Assembly (NCBI RefSeq): GCF_020379485.1
Contig: NC_063437.1
Location: 1,116,001-1,180,000, forward strand
Source of the DNA: Brassica napus
Taxonomy: Eukaryota; Streptophyta; Magnoliopsida; Brassicales; Brassicaceae
DNA: 64,000 nt
Direction: 5' to 3'
The notes below the pieces were generated by a model. The model did no database searches, was not told the DNA's origin, and saw nothing but the letters and a program-made list of their open reading frames with translations. Of this stretch, positions 12,101 to 22,086 are shown piece by piece (position 1 is the first letter of the stretch; each line of letters opens with the position of its first letter). The translations under genes were made by a program, and so were the position numbers.

Positions 12101-13330
12101 CCTGAAGGATATGAGATCAAAGGGAGCGAGGAGAAAGTGTATAAGCTAAGAAAGGCGTTATACGGATTAAAACAAGCTCCTAGAGCATGGAATGAGAAGC
12201 TAAACAGAGCACTAGAAGAGTTGAAATTCGTCAAATGCTCCAAGGAACCCTCACTATATAGAAAGAAGAAGGACGGAAAGCTTCTTCTTGTTGCAGTATA
12301 CGTAGACGACTTATTGATAACAGGATCGAATATGGAACTGATAAACGAGTTCAAAGACAATATGTCCAAGAGATTCGAGATGAGCGATCTGGGTTTACTA
12401 ACATACTATCTTGGTATGGAAGTCCTACAATACAATGGCGGCATCACTATAAAACAGGAGGCTTACGCAAAGAAGATATTGGAGCAAACAGGCATGACCG
12501 GGTGCAACCTAACTCAGTTTCCAATGGATGCAAGTTTGAAACTTTCAAAGGCACAAGAGGAGCCAAACGTTGACGAGAAGGAATACCGACGAACAATAGG
12601 GTGTCTTCGGTATCTTGTACACACACGACCAGACCTCTCTTACTCAGTTGGTGTCTTGAGCAGGTATATGCACCAGCCGAAAGAATCACATGCGACTGCA
12701 TTAAAGCAGATTCTTCGGTACATTAAGGGCACGTGCGGATATGGTCTTGACTTCAAACGATCAAACAAAGCAACACTGGTGGGTTACAGCGACAGTAGCC
12801 ACAATGTAGATGAAGACGACGGGAGAAGTACCACTGGTCATATGTTTTATCTCAATGATTGTCCGATAACCTGGTGTTCTCAAAAGCAAGAAACAGTTGC
12901 CTTATCCTCGTGTGAAGCCGAGTTCATGGCAGCCACTGAAGCATCAAAGCAAGCTATCTGGTTACAAGAATTATTGGCGGAAGTATTGGAGAAACTTAAT
13001 GAGAAGGTAGTCATTCGGATAGATAACAAATCTGCCATCGCTCTAACAAAGAATCCGGTGTTCCATGGGCGTAGCAAGCATATCCATAAACGCTATCACT
13101 TTATAAGGGAATGCATCGATAATGATCAAGTGATGGTAGAGCATGTTGCTGGAAATATTCAAAAGGCTGATATTCTAACCAAGGCATTGGGAAGAATAAA
13201 ATTCAAAGAGATGAGAGAGTTAGTTGGAGTTCAAGATTTGAATCATGAAGACTTCAAGTTTAAGAGGGAGATTGTTGGATTTAAACTTGAAGACAAACAT
13301 GGAAATAACTTGGGGACTAAGCAACACTAA
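9170..13330 (+). CDS. Copia gag-pol polyprotein, intact 1386 aa
   Basis: Single frame encoding all functions of a copia element. Order and approximate residues: gag (20-210, then a Gly/Arg-rich segment), zinc knuckle CFRCDKNGHFASSC near 257, aspartic protease LDNGASNHM near 327, integrase from HARLGH near 460 with IDDYSRYMW, RTDRGGEF and SPQQNGVVERRNR, reverse transcriptase from about 877 with LDVKTAFLNGDL and the catalytic YVDDLL, and RNase H from about 1204 with SDSSH and CEAEFMA. The protease site has Asn after Asp (DNG), a variant common in plant copia elements. The final 19 codons and the stop lie inside the 3' LTR. No stops or frameshifts, so it may be functional. Confidence 0.95.
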   Translation: MGDITTVIAKPKEGTSSISCPMLTTTNYTFWAIRMKNLLKVHKVWEIVEDESIESDKNDMAMRLLFTSIPEALVLQVGELDTAKKVWEAIKGRHLGAERVREARLQTLMAEFDRLKMKETESIDDFVGKLSEITSKSAALGETIEESKVVKKFLKNLPRKKYIHLVASLEQLLDLKTTSFEDIIGRLKAYEERIKEEEEEESPTEQNKLMYVNSEQQGSSGRNYNGDYKTRGRGRGYYGRGRGRGRTYQEFDISKITCFRCDKNGHFASSCPDRILKLQEAYENEHKVDDTQEADKLLMHEVVFLNEKNVNPKEFESNFDNNRVWYLDNGASNHMTGRRDYFKTIDETITGKVRFGDDSRIDIKGKGAILFISPSGEKKILADVYFIPELKSNIISLGQATESGCEVRMKEENLTLHDKEGRLIVQAKRARNRLYKVLMDIIDTKCLQLTTLSESTRWHARLGHIGASSMKAMIKEQLVIGLPTLSIESETCASCLLGKQTRNPFPSATTYRASEALELIHGDLCGPISPPTAGNNRYIFVLIDDYSRYMWSILLKEKSEAFEKFKVFKAVVEGETKKAIKVLRTDRGGEFTSNEFKAFCESSGITRHLTAPYSPQQNGVVERRNRTLLEMTRSIMKHMNVPNFLWGEGVRHSTYLINRVSTRVLKTQTPYEALKGRKPNIEHIRVFGCIGYAKVDRPFLRKLDDRTRMLVHLGTEPGSKAYRLFDPINRKLVVSRDVVFDESKSWVWSKASNDIEIDPGMFEISFGTHGNNGLQENEEEADHDSDQHEESDETLEEQQYSVLPPNVDAEQTQGDVRRSTRVRKPPGYLEDYVYLSEVEGERLLLLMNDEPYDFVEAKEEKVWRDACDEEITSIIRNKTWDLVDLPPGAKAIGLKWIFKIKRNSDGSINKHKSRLVAKGYIQRHGIDYEEVFAPVARIETVRFIIGLAASNGWEVHHLDVKTAFLNGDLKEDVYVRQPEGYEIKGSEEKVYKLRKALYGLKQAPRAWNEKLNRALEELKFVKCSKEPSLYRKKKDGKLLLVAVYVDDLLITGSNMELINEFKDNMSKRFEMSDLGLLTYYLGMEVLQYNGGITIKQEAYAKKILEQTGMTGCNLTQFPMDASLKLSKAQEEPNVDEKEYRRTIGCLRYLVHTRPDLSYSVGVLSRYMHQPKESHATALKQILRYIKGTCGYGLDFKRSNKATLVGYSDSSHNVDEDDGRSTTGHMFYLNDCPITWCSQKQETVALSSCEAEFMAATEASKQAIWLQELLAEVLEKLNEKVVIRIDNKSAIALTKNPVFHGRSKHIHKRYHFIRECIDNDQVMVEHVAGNIQKADILTKALGRIKFKEMRELVGVQDLNHEDFKFKREIVGFKLEDKHGNNLGTKQH
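13262..13271 (+). other. Polypurine tract
   Basis: AAGAGGGAGA one base before the 3' LTR, the expected primer for plus-strand synthesis. It lies inside the coding frame. Confidence 0.8.
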
Positions 13331-13539
13331 AAAGTTAAGATTAGGAGAAAAGGAAAACTTCTATTGTTATGTGAGATTAGGAAGTTTTAGAATCTATATA
13401 AGAAGATGGTGAGATGTGCCATGTACTGATGAGTTTGAGGTTAGAGATTCTTGTGAGAGCTTAAGTTTTGAGAGATTTTCTTAAGCTAATAAAGTGGTTT
13501 CTTATAATCTTTGATTTCATTCTCTACGTTAGAACAATA
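13273..13539 (+). repeat. 3' LTR, 267 bp
   Basis: Identical to the 5' LTR except for T at 13452 where the 5' copy has C at 9038. It supplies the last 58 bp of the polyprotein frame, including the stop at 13328-13330. Confidence 0.93.
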
Positions 13540-13544
13540 TCTTC

Positions 13545-14809
13545 TAGGATCTCTTCCCTTCTTCTCATAGCACTATCCAGACGGACCAGACCTGAAACCG
13601 TACGAGCCAGGTTTCGCTCCATCTCTCCAACTCCTAACCTCATCTCTTCATGGCGACAAGCAAGTCCTCACAAGGGGTTTCTGGTTCCAAGGCAATCGTC
13701 TTCCTCATCATCTCCGTCTACAACCGTACGTAGCGCAACCCACCACACTTACTTGCTTTTTTCGGGAGGTTGGTAGTGCGTCCACCTCTTTATTTTTTTT
13801 TTAACACAGTTTAGTTTCAAGTCATAATAAAGAAAAGTTCAAATAACTAATTTTTAAAAAAGTTAATAACCCTATAAAAATCATCAATAGATGACATAAA
13901 AAGTCCAAAAGAACGTATAGATAGAACCTACCAAAAATTAAGATAGTACCAACCAATATACTAGTTTTTGTACTAATTCTCAAGACATAAACATTATTCA
14001 ACAGCCTCCTTATTGAGTAGTTGTTGCAATAAAAAAGAACATGATGAGTTAAGGAGAACTGTTATCTCCTCTTATCGCTCTCTATTTTTTGCAAGTGGGA
14101 GTAATGCTAAGGTACAAGATAGCATTATGAACATGAACGAAAAGATCCACTAAAATGACACGTTTATGTCGCATGTTTGTCATCGATATGAAAGATCCAA
14201 AATTAGGAGCCAAATTGTCAAAACATAAGTTTGGGTCCTTGAAATTGGCTTTTCTTTTGTCCATAGTAGTAGCCTAAGAAAAATACATATTTTGGAGATA
14301 TGTCTCTATAAGATAAATTCTCACCAATTTTGACTTAAGATAGCCTGACAATAGCCGTTAACAATGCGTCCACCTCTATATTCTCTAAATTCTAAAAAGT
14401 CTCAAGTTTTGCATTATTTTCTGAAATTTCTTCTTTTTTTTTACATTATTTTGAATATTTTTATATCAAAAATGTAAGACTGTTATTTTGTAAATTTGTG
14501 GTTTTGTAAAATCGTTTGTTGTTTAGATACACAGCCTTGTAATTTGTATTAAAAACATCAATGTATTGTCAACATATAAACTAAATCTTTATAAATCCAA
14601 ATTTGTATAATGAATGTAGTCTAATATACATCCATATACGGGATATGATGTACGGTATTATGTTCTGTTGACAGAGACTGATAAAATTAATGAAGCTACT
14701 TTTATTTTGCCGATTGGTTTATATGTAGTTTGATGGTGCCATAAGTATTTTTTTTTACATTTGACCAAGGGGTTTAACTATAAAATATCTGATATATCTT
14801 AATATTTTA
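13545..14809. other. Retrotransposon 3' flank, no confirmed gene
   Basis: The first ~220 bp are of more genic composition. They include an ATG-led frame at 13650 starting MATSKSSQGVSGSK that ends after about 23 codons; I do not recognise it. The rest is AT-rich with no supported feature. The flank joins to 8795-8853 if the retrotransposon is removed. Confidence 0.4.
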
Positions 14810-14843
14810 CTAGAACTTGATATCCGCAACCGCGCGGATGTTT
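14810..14843 (-). mobile_element. Helitron 3' terminus (minus strand)
   Basis: Read on the minus strand: hairpin ATCCGC-GCGGTT-GCGGAT, then ATCAAGTT and CTAG followed by T. This is the standard Helitron 3' end. The 5' end, which should lie to the right, was not found, so the extent of the element is open. Confidence 0.65.
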
Positions 14844-15564
14844 GTTTTTATTTTTATATACATAAATTTTTTTTCTTCTATATCATTAATGGTAAATATT
14901 CTTAACATTAACAATATTTTCAAAGATTTATGTTTTTTTTGAACAAAATAATGTTATAGTTGATATGTATGGTCTTTTTTTCTTTTACTTCTTCTACCAT
15001 TTTTGCAGATAATTTCATAATTTTTAAAGTCATATATTTATTTGTTCTTACTCCATAAAGCTTTGTAGTATATATTTTAAATTGTTTTTAACAAAAAATG
15101 TATATCACAAAATAAAGTTGCACATTCTATTCATAAATTTAGATTGAAAAGTAAACTATGTTGTTATAACAAAAAGTAAAATTAAAAATTTAATAAGATA
15201 TTATGATATAAATTTTCAATTATTCATATTAAAAAGTATAGGGCTGGGTCATAAATCTTTCTAATTCCGAAATTTTAGCACCCCTTAAAATAAATTTAAA
15301 GAATTTAGAATTATAATTTCTGTTAAAATATTTTTTTTAAAAAAAATCACCCCATGCTGTTATTGTTTATTCTTAGAGTTTGACATGTGACCGTTTGAGT
15401 ATTTTTTTTCACTTTCAATTATTTTGTACTAAATGGTATAATATATATTTATAAATTAAAATGTATTAACTAATTGCTAGTATAACATTTTAAAACATAA
15501 CAATTTTATTTATTACTTTGAATAATTATATTTTTTTTATTCAATCGTTTATTATATAACATTG

Positions 15565-15650
15565 TTTCATAAATTATTGGTATAATATTTTCATATACAT
15601 AAGTCCAATTATTTATATATATGAAAACATTATACCAATAATTTATGAAC
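15565..15650. repeat. Near-perfect 34-bp inverted repeat (hairpin)
   Basis: TTCATAAATTATTGGTATAA on the left is matched by its reverse complement on the right, giving arms of about 34 bp with few mismatches around an ~18-nt loop. It could be a tiny foldback MITE or a small-RNA precursor; the sequence alone does not decide. Confidence 0.55.
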
Positions 15651-16295
15651 AAATTATTTTATATTTTATTTGTATATTATATAATTGATATGTGGTTTCT
15701 ACTTTATTATTTATTACTAACAAATATCGGAAACAATTAATACGTTAATACAAAATATATTAGGAAATCTATTGGAAAATCTATTTTGGTTAAGTTTCGA
15801 TTAAGAAAATCTTAATTTAAAATAGAAAAAGACAAACATACTTAGATATAGGTTTAATAAATATCTCAATGACATGCCATTATAAATCAATACAATATTA
15901 AAAGGGGAATATCCTCAACATTTAGCATGTCCACGTCATCTCAAAAAATTAGCCAATAGGAATACTTTGTACTGCCATGTCATTATCGCTTTTCTAGACT
16001 GAAGAGAAAATAGGCTTTTCGTTCAATTTTAATAGTAATTAACCATGACCCATGTGAGGCCCACCTCTCCAACCCTAATCGTCTTCGACGTAAACGATGA
16101 TCGTGTCTGGCGCTTCCATTCTCTGCAATCGCTGTTTCTCCTCTGTATTTATCACAACCAGTATGAATCATTAGCCTCTGTTCTTCAATCCATTCTTAGT
16201 GGTTTCGTTCCACCTCCCGTTGTTACTCCTCCTATTTAACCTCTAATGTTACGTCAAACCAAAATCTACCTCCTTTTAGAGAAGAAGATCACGCT

Positions 16296-16479
16296 ATGGC
16301 CATGAAGCCTCCAAAATCCACCGAAAAGTCTCATGCACCCTCAATTTTAATGACGTCTCACCAGGCCAGTCGAATTGGAACACCGATTCCGATTAATTCA
16401 ATTTCTGGGAGGTGAGAAATACAGAAAAAGGTTGGATTCTTATTGGCTTGGAACTGCTTCTCATCTATGAACAAAAAAG
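16296..16479 (+). pseudogene. Degenerate RPA70/DUF223-like first exon
   Basis: Aligns along its length with exon 1 of the RPA-like gene at 57462. Shared blocks include a DVSPG-coding segment (GACGTCTCACCAGG versus GATGTCTCACCGGG), a segment coding RFRLI-F and TTTCTGGGAGG, and a final block coding a GxELLL-like stretch directly before the GT donor. Small indels break the frame, and no further RPA exons were found downstream. Confidence 0.65.
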
Positions 16480-17289
16480 GTATAGTTAGGGGTTGAGATC
16501 TATGGGTGTTAGATTCCTTTTTGGCAGCAGTATTTTCACGCCTTTTAACCATACACCACAGCATAGACTACTTAGATCAAGCCCACAACATAGACTTAAC
16601 AGGTTAGTATCAGATTTTACTGTGCCTCTCTTTGATGCATTCTTTTTAGTTGCTGCATACTTCTTACTTTGCTTCTGGATATCTGTCTAGATGGTTGTTT
16701 AAACTCTGTACCGCAAGAAAAAAATATGTTATGGTTACAATTTACGACCCATGGAAGCATGAGACGGTTCACATGAAGAGAAGATGTCTGACAAAGGGTT
16801 GGTTTTAAATTCTGATGGAGAGTAAGGTATGTATCAGTCTATATCAAGATGCTACGTTATCTGGCTTGGTCGGTTATGATTTCATGATTTTTTTGGGTTC
16901 ATATTGAATTGCGGTAAATGATGTTTCCTCTGCCGCAGTTGTTCTTCATTCAAAAAAACTCATGTGGTATTGGACCTGTTGATAAATCACCTGCCTTTAT
17001 GAGCCAGGTATGATATGTGGTTCTCATGTTAGTTTCATTGTTTGCATTAAATCTCAGCATCAAGTCTCTTAGGATTCCAGAGCTTTTTATTGAAGTTCCT
17101 GAAACAGGAAAAAGAAAAGGCTAACTAAAGGAGTCTGATTGAATCTCTTTACCTTTCTAGAGATGCTTTGGTTCTGCAATATACATGAAGTGTTATTTAA
17201 TGACATTAGTCGTTTTTTGAACAATTTTGGCTTCAGAGTACGGTGATGACTGCTGTCACTTCTTTACTCCGTGATGGAATAGGTTGTAG

Positions 17290-18052
17290 TCCGAGGGAAG
17301 ACAGTTAGAGACGAGAAAAAGTCAACAACACTCTATCACAGAGTGGTCGTTCGTGTAGAGAAGGCAACCTAGGCTTCACCTTGGATCTTAGTCCTGGAAA
17401 ACTGTATGTACCTCTTTGCTCTGAAACTCTTATCATATCTAATCCAACTGATTCCACAAGGAGAATTGGAGTGTTACAAGCTTTGTAAGAAATTTCGTTT
17501 ATTATTGCAGCTAGGAAATACAAGAAAAAATAGTAAAATTTTTTCAATGTTTTTGTTATCAAGTATTATTAATTTGTTGGAGGATTGAAAAACTTCCAAG
17601 TTTATTAATTTATCATTTTATTAATATTTATTGGTTAGATAATTCTGTTTCTCAGTGTTACATTGTTCCAAGGACTACTTGATTGCCCTTTGAATTGTTG
17701 ATCGTGATCTGTTTTGTTGAGTTAGTTGTGAGATTTTTATTTTGTTATGTGAATTAAATGATCTGTAACATTAACGATGTATATTTATGTTGACAGAACC
17801 TGAGTCAGAGAGGAGTGGTTGTTGACATGTCGTTCAAACACAGATCAACAAATCAACCAGAACATAGGCGGATAAAGGATCTACGAGGATACTTTGAGGA
17901 CGGTTGCCTCAACGGAGTCCTTGCAGTCACAAGTGCCATTGAGAACTGGGAACTGAAGAGTCCTTTCACTGGCTCCTCTTCACCTCTGATCTCAGACCCA
18001 AAGATTCAGCAAACTATTCTAACAGAGGAAGATGACTTCTTAGTTTCAGCAT
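17290..18052 (+). pseudogene. Unrecognised gene fragment (two exon-like pieces)
   Basis: Codon-like, less AT-rich sequence. The last piece, about 17800-18052, follows an acceptor-like TTGACAG and stays open to TGA with blocks such as VVDMSFKHRST, DLRGYFEDGCLNGVL and AIENWELKSPF. The piece at about 17290-17480 (with GFTLDLSPGKLYVPL) is in a frame interrupted by a stop just upstream. I do not recognise the family. Lying inside a Helitron-bounded region next to a broken RPA exon, it is most likely captured or decaying sequence. Confidence 0.35.
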
Positions 18053-18054
18053 GA

Positions 18055-20446
18055 TGAAGCCCGAGCTCAGTTACAACTTACAACCCGATGCTTGGAAGGG
18101 GCTTAAACCAGTCCTTTTGGCAGTATATATAAAGAGATCGTAGTTCAAATAAAATATATAAACAGATGACTTCTTAGTTTCATCTGTTTGTTAGGTTATT
18201 TAGAAGAGAGTACAAGAGAGAAAAGGAAACATGTAGTTTTGTTAGGACTTATTAGGACTATTGAAATCATAAATTATTTGCAAGTCAAACAACATACGAT
18301 TACTCAGGAGTTGAAATCTCTGGGTTTTATTACTCTTCATATGATTGTGTTTTTTTTTTTTTAAGTTTATAATTGCTTCGTTTCTGTAAGGTTTAATTCG
18401 ATGGTTTCTTCTAAACACCGAGATTGAGTTTATGATGCATTGTGCTTATTTATTAGAACAAAATAATCGCTATTTTGATAAAATGTGTGAGAATCAAGCT
18501 TAATGAGAAACATCAAATAAAGATAATCCAATCTTTACGAGGTTAGTTAGGTTGATAACCAAAATAAACAATGTACTGAGAAAAATATTGCAATCAACAA
18601 TTTTAGAAACTAAATATATTCTATTTTTCATCTTTTTAAATAAACACAATTTGAGATTAAAAGATAATTGTGCTAAACCATTGGTAACAGCTTTTATCCA
18701 CTAAGATAATTATAGATCATATTTTGTAGATAAACATAAAACATAATTTGAATGCAAAAATTATATTTTAACTTTCAGTATTTTTGGAACAAGTAACATG
18801 ATAGCCAATTGAATAATTGCGGGGCCGGATCTGAAATTTTGGGAACTTGATCATTTCTAAAAAAAACTTTAATATTGTTTTTAAAATTTGGGGTTTCTTT
18901 TTTGCAAATGTTTTTCAAATATTTGAGGACCAAAGCTAATGTTTTACTGGCTTAGATCCGATCATGCATAATTGCATTGTAACTAACACAAAGAAATTGT
19001 GAAAGATAAATTTATGAAGATGGTAAAAAAAGATAAATTTATGAAATCTCACCATCTATTGAACATCTGAACCATAGAGTTAAGGCTGACAATGCATTGA
19101 TATGTCAAAGTTACACGACCAACAACAATACTCCCAATAAAAAAATGTTCCTAAAACACCTCCCTATATTTTTGGGTTAAAAATACAATCAATCGCTGTG
19201 TTTTGCACTATAAGCGCATACCTACCAAGTAATTTCACAAACTTTTATTTTTAAAAGAAAAACAAAAAATTGAAATAAATTATTTTAACACAGATAAGGT
19301 AAATACGCAGTATACAAAGAATATATCTCCAAAATCCATAAACGAAAATAAAAGTTGTATAAGCTTACTTATAAACACGCATATACTAAAAATACATTTA
19401 TACAAACAAAATAGTCACCTAGAATGAAGCTTTCATATTAAAAATTACCGCATATCAAAATTTATACCTCTCTGTATGGGATTAAAAAGCGGCTAATTTC
19501 AAACAATTAATCAGTTTCTGCCTTATTGAAAAAAATACGCTCTCCAACCTCTTTATGTTTCTTTATTCGTATCCTAACAAGTTATTGTATTATACCATCG
19601 GATATAATAAGTGCATCCCAATCTATCTTCATCAATTCATTCACAAATTTTATCTCCCCAAGTAGAAAAAAAGTTATACAACATCCAATCGAATCTTAAT
19701 TAAACTATCATTCACATTTTCAATATTTTTGGAGATTTTCATTCACTGAAGAGCAAAAATGAAAATGATGTTGATAATGATTATTAATTCCATATTATGA
19801 AAGATTAGAAATCCATATTACTTGATATCTTTAAAAATAATCAGAGTGCAAGATAATTAGTAATAACTCTAGAAACATAAATTAAAGTTTCAAATGAAAA
19901 TTAAAAAATAATACATGAAATATAACATCTTACCATAGGAAGTCAACAGATATTAACGACTAGGAAGAAAAATAACACCAAACTAAATTGTGTTAATCAT
20001 GCAATTCATTTTTTGGTTTAAAGAATTGTAAGCATATTTTATGACAGCAAATATATGTGGTTATACTACACTGTTTTAGCAAATCATATTCTAAATTTAG
20101 AAGAATCAGAGGAAAATATTTAAAATTATAAAATCAATAAATTTTATAAAAAATATAAATCAAACAAAACAATCCTCAATATAGTAAAAATGATAAATTA
20201 ACAAATTTAAAATATATAAACCGCGTGTACATAAAATATATGGTTTATGTATATCACAATCAGATGAACTTTACTTATGATTAATAATTTATTTTCTTAA
20301 TAACCAAATATATAAGATTAAAAATATTTGGATCATAACTTAGAATTAATTATTTTTGCTTCATTACACATTTGCTCATCTGTCTATATGTATTTTTAGA
20401 TAGTAAAAATGATAAATTGTAAGTTTTACTCATTTCTAATTCAATA
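18055..20446. other. AT-rich filler, no gene seen
   Basis: Low-complexity AT-rich DNA with no supported gene. TTTTTTTTTTTT at 18350 and similar runs are the only notable local signals. Confidence 0.4.
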
Positions 20447-20639
20447 CAGTATAACCTCTTTAAATTAATACACTTTAAATTAATATATACTAAAAATCTC
20501 TATAAAATAATATAATTTTATAGTCTCAAATTGAATTTTTGGTTCAATTAGTATATCGATAAATTAATCTATATAAATTAATAAAAAAATTATAGTTTTG
20601 GTGTAGCCCAAACATTATTAATTTATAGAGGTTTCACTG
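20447..20639. mobile_element. Emigrant-like MITE (pogo/mariner type)
   Basis: Inverted ends CAGTATAACCTCTTTAAATT and CAGTGAAACCTCTATAAATT (right end read in reverse complement) match over about 24 bp with few differences and are flanked by TA on both sides. As recalled, Emigrant MITEs have 24-bp CAGT(A)AAACCTC... ends and TA duplications. Length 193 bp, non-coding. Confidence 0.75.
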
Positions 20640-20895
20640 TATGTGGTTAATAATTCAATATCAAGGGATGTAGTATATGTATTAAATCTTTTACATGTGT
20701 CTAATCCCGGGCGTAGCCCGGGCAAAATCTCTAGTAAGTGGTAAAACTAAAGGGAAGTCTAATTTTGTACTCCCATTTCCCATTTTAATAGATTAGATTT
20801 GTCAATCGTATACCATCGTATTACATAATTTACATTGAATACAAATACACTTCAATCTAGAAGTTAAAGAAGTACATAACCATTCATCCTAAAAA

Positions 20896-20977
20896 GTCGC
20901 TTTGGCCGAGTGGTTAAGGCGTGTGCCTGCTAAGTACATGGGCTCTGCCCGCGAGAGTTCGAATCTCTCAGGCGAGG
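20896..20977 (+). tRNA. trnS-GCU: tRNA-Ser (anticodon GCU)
   Basis: Class II tRNA of 82 nt with D arm (GGCCGAGTGGTTAAGGC), anticodon loop CTGCTAA with GCU at 20929-20931, long variable arm (GGGC-TCT-GCCC) and T arm GAGAG-TTCGAAT-CTCTC. A pol III terminator T-run follows near 20991. It decodes AGC/AGU. The last acceptor base is G where the usual sequence has C, so pair 1-72 is a G-G mismatch; charging could be impaired. Confidence 0.9.
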
Positions 20978-21584
20978 GTTAATTTTCCTCGTTTTTTTTA
21001 TATGTGTACTTTTTACCTATCTCCGGTGGCGTTAAAAGACTGCTGCAACGTGCCTTCTCGTGTAAGCAAGAATAAATAAAGATACTGACACAAGAGTTCA
21101 CAAAATCTCACAACCACCGTTCCAAAGATTACGTTTTCAATTGTTTTCTTATCCCGATATGGGCCAAACTTTGTAAGTACTCTAATAGAATCCAGTGGCC
21201 AACAATCAACACCAAAAAAGGATTCAACTTTTTCTAAAGAATCTCTGACAACTTGCTATCCAGATTCCCACCTTCTTACACACTAATTCCAAAGTTTCCC
21301 CATAAAGCCATTACCCAAATCTGGAAAGATACTCAACATGACCGCATGATTTTATTTTTGCCCAGACCATTCTATAAACACTCTGTCTCTCTCTGGTCAC
21401 TTCAATTTTATTAAATTTTTATTTTCCAATTTCAAAGATTTTATAAAGAAAACTTCGTATAGTGACGGTGGGAGAAAGGTATTAAAGTAAGTGGGAAGAG
21501 TGTACAAACTGAAACCTGTTTGAAGAATCGTTATATCAATCTCTCATTACAAGGATTTGATCTAGAGTTGATTCTGGGTTTCAG

Positions 21585-22038
21585 GTACACGAGAAAATCT
21601 CTTTTGCTTTTTACCTTCTTGCTCATGTGTCTGAATCTCAAATCTCCACTTTACTCTGTTTTCTAGGTCTGAAATTGGGGCTTGAAATCTCAGTCTCAAA
21701 CCTCTAAATCAGTTTATCATTACAAGGGTTTGATTGGAAGTTGATTCTGTGTGTTCAGGTACGAGAAAGCTCCTTCCTTTAAACTATTTTGTTTCATGGG
21801 TCTGAAGTTTCCCCCTTTCCTCTGTTTTCTAGGTCTAAAATTAAGGCTTGAAATCTCAATTTCAAATCTCTAAATCAAATTATCATTACAAGGGTTTTGA
21901 TCTGGAGTTGATTCTGTGTGTTCAGGTAAGAGAAAGCTCTTTGCTTTATTCATCTGTCTGAAATTTCAACTTTCCTCTGCTTTCTATGTCCGATCTTATA
22001 GAGGAGCTTGATGATCTATTGATTGGGATTTTTTTCAG
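21585..22038 (+). other. Triplicated 5'UTR exon-intron units of the MFS gene
   Basis: Three tandem related units each hold an exon-like part ending TTCAG, a GTA(C/A)-type donor and a TCTAG or TTCAG acceptor. The predicted introns are 21585-21666, 21759-21832 and 21926-22038 (82, 74 and 113 nt). The exon parts share ATTACAAGG-TTTGAT and GAGTTGATTCTG. The region 20978-21540 upstream contains the promoter; I see no clear TATA box. Confidence 0.7.
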
Positions 22039-22086
22039 CTTTAGATTGATTAAAATTCTCAATCTTTATCTGACAAATTGAGAAAA

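Larger units (their letters stand above)
8854..13544 (+). mobile_element. Complete Ty1/copia LTR retrotransposon with target duplication
   Basis: Two 267-bp LTRs (8859-9125 and 13273-13539) flank one open polyprotein frame. The element is bounded by the 5-bp target duplication TCTTC (8854-8858 and 13540-13544). A primer-binding site and a polypurine tract are in place. The LTRs differ at a single base, so insertion is recent. The domain order protease-integrase-RT-RNase H marks it as copia. All parts needed for transposition look intact. Confidence 0.96.
15887..20734 (+). mobile_element. Candidate composite Helitron carrying gene fragments
   Basis: Left end A|TCAATACAATATTAAAAGGGG, then a block with CATGTCCACGTCATC. 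Right end has a perfect hairpin CCCGGGC-GTA-GCCCGGG, then AAAATCT and CTAG|T. Both ends are of Helitron type and orientation. Inside lie a degenerate RPA-like exon (16296-16479), unrecognised exon-like pieces to about 18052 and AT-rich filler. The right end is secure; pairing it with the left end 4.8 kb away is inference, since a separate 5' end may have decayed between them. Confidence 0.5.

Noticed and set aside
10417..12701. Several antisense open frames in the retrotransposon
   Set aside because: Shadows of the gag-pol frame.
13650..13720. Possible short gene starting MATSKSSQGVSGSK
   Set aside because: Ends after about 23 codons with no splice-supported continuation; kept only as a note on the flank.
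16045..16239. 64-codon frame before the RPA-like relic
   Set aside because: No similarity recognised; lies in the leader-like part of a decayed Helitron-associated region.
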